From positions 23,686,501 through 23,750,500 of the forward strand of contig NC_135241.1 of NCBI RefSeq assembly GCF_947623445.1: DNA of 64,000 nucleotides, given 5' to 3'. Shown one piece after another: positions 62,746 through 64,000 of the stretch. Under the pieces are notes generated by a model. That model was not told the origin of the DNA, did no database searches, and saw only the letters and a list, made by a program, of their open reading frames with translations. This DNA is from Clavelina lepadiformis (taxonomy: Eukaryota > Chordata > Ascidiacea > Aplousobranchia > Clavelinidae). Within the stretch, counting starts at the first letter, position 1, and every line of letters begins with the position of its first letter. A program made the position numbers and the translations under genes.

Positions 62746-64000
62746 AGGCCATGTTTAAGGCAAAACCGTCGACGAACAGTTACTGAGACGATCGCAAGAG
62801 AGCAAACTCATAACATTTATAGTCACTGCGTGTGGATTTTGTAAAGCTGCGTAGCGTATCTACGTTACACATAAAATAATAAATAATGTCCGCCAGTTGG
62901 ACTAATTGAACGTCCGTTTGAAACTCTTTAGTAAGCGTGTGGACCAACCAGGTCTCTATAGGAAATCTACGAAGCTTTATCACAAATTGTTATCATTCTC
63001 AAAACGTGTGCACGTTTGGACAGCATATCGTAAAATAGGTTTGTTTGCGTTGGTTGCATGTACACTGTACAGGAATTGGAACCAAATAGGCTTATCAGTT
63101 GTCAGTTGGGTGATTGCATCACGTGGCACGCAGTGTTTGCTGATGGAGCGTTATTAATTCACTTGATACATCGGCGTTAAGCTAATAATTAATCGCTTGG
63201 TTGCAATTCGGGCAATTACATCGACGATTGGCCCTTTATATCGCTGGGTACATCGCTCTATCGGGTTAAATAAACTCTGGGGTCACCGTTTAATCACGCA
63301 AATGTTAACAATAAATTTCCAAAAGCTATTTCATCACTTTAGTGGCCTGAGGAAGCACAGGGCCCGGGAAGGTGGCGCTTTTAGCTGTGAACAAGCTTTT
63401 ATTTGTCGGAAAACAAACCGACAGCGACACAACCACCTATTTGTTGCTTACAATAGGCCCGCGGTCTGTCGCACGGAGCTATGACATCATGGTACTACAA
63501 GTCGGGACTTGTCAAGCATGTCTATTGGCTATGGTATGCTGGCGGTTTAAATGCCTTGCGTAAATACCAGCCTTTAAGCTTGCTTTGGGCTAACGCATTT
63601 GGGTATGTCGTAACGCTCTTTGTTTAAATAACCGTTTACTTTCGGCATACATGTATCACGTGCACTTACGTATGGCAGTATGCGCAAGTTAGGCCCTTTT
63701 ATTTAATTAAAGGGTTTGACCTGGCTGCCACATACAAGAATGCACACTGTCGTCAACACAAAGAACAATTATGCCGTCAGCATTTCTATCCTGTCCGTCA
63801 GACCATGTCGATCGTAAAGCGAGTTTTCAAAGCAAGAGTTCCCCACGCGATGGCAGTGAACGCAAGTTAGCGCCCTGTAAAACCTTTGGAACAGGGTCTA
63901 TATTGCCTGCCACAGCGTTTGGAATGAAATCGTCTCGGAAAAATCAGCTCTTTACGCATTTCAATTGTAAAATCTTCTAGACTTCAAGTTTTGCTGCGAA

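Larger units (their letters stand above)
59742..64000. other. Gene-free region, possibly a first intron with regulatory DNA
   Basis: No coding frame recognised on either strand. It contains the MEF2-consensus array at 61151 and short direct repeats near 62.4, 62.7, 63.7 and 63.85 kb. Confidence 0.4.

Noticed and set aside
1-64000. CRISPR arrays, rRNA genes and tRNA genes
   Set aside because: No regularly spaced repeats, rRNA-like blocks or complete A box/B box pairs were seen by eye; CRISPR is not expected in an animal genome.

Overview
This is an AT-rich, intron-dense animal genome window. Genes sit close together on both strands, introns are often only 60-500 bp, and non-autonomous DNA transposons are scattered between them. 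Protein content (glucosidase II, syntaxin 5, KLHDC2-type and BTB-kelch proteins, ABHD11, HSCB) is metazoan. The compact layout suggests an invertebrate deuterostome, most likely an ascidian tunicate; that assignment is inference. Gene models were built by hand from conserved motifs plus GT-AG (one GC-AG) junctions with matching phases.

Layout. 1-3424 (+): C-terminal half of glucosidase II alpha (ER glycoprotein quality control), with a TTAA-flanked MITE in an intron. 4659-7184 (-): complete syntaxin 5 (ER-Golgi SNARE), convergent with it. 9.1-9.4 kb: LINE tail. 10169-11103 (+): 111-aa single-pass membrane protein, not recognised. 12130-19004 (-): two tandem KLHDC2-like genes that share a 282-bp perfectly identical block yet differ in the degron pocket and C-terminus. 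19716-22443 (-): ABHD11. 22.5 kb: hAT-type MITE. 23937-28394 (+): BTB-BACK-kelch protein. 28911-30335 (-): HSCB. 30850-31443 (-): mitochondrial-type DnaJ membrane protein.

32.2-36.7 kb holds a second hAT-type MITE, one arm of a 131-bp repeat pair and no recognisable gene. 36678-39681 (+): an eight-exon gene for a homeodomain-like plus HMG-box-like protein with an unfamiliar C-terminal region, the best candidate for an undescribed gene. 39.7-43.5 kb is transposon-rich: a MITE, a decayed LINE reverse transcriptase and a 5'-truncated LINE ORF1. 43637-49653 (-): a KDZ (Kyakuja-Dileera-Zisupton) transposase gene in 14 exons, all in frame, with the three catalytic motifs visible.

49.7-64 kb has no gene I can identify. 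It contains a TATA box followed by a possible first coding exon near 59.4-59.7 kb, a triple MEF2-consensus array at 61.15 kb and short direct repeats. It may be the regulatory or 5' region of a gene lying beyond the window.
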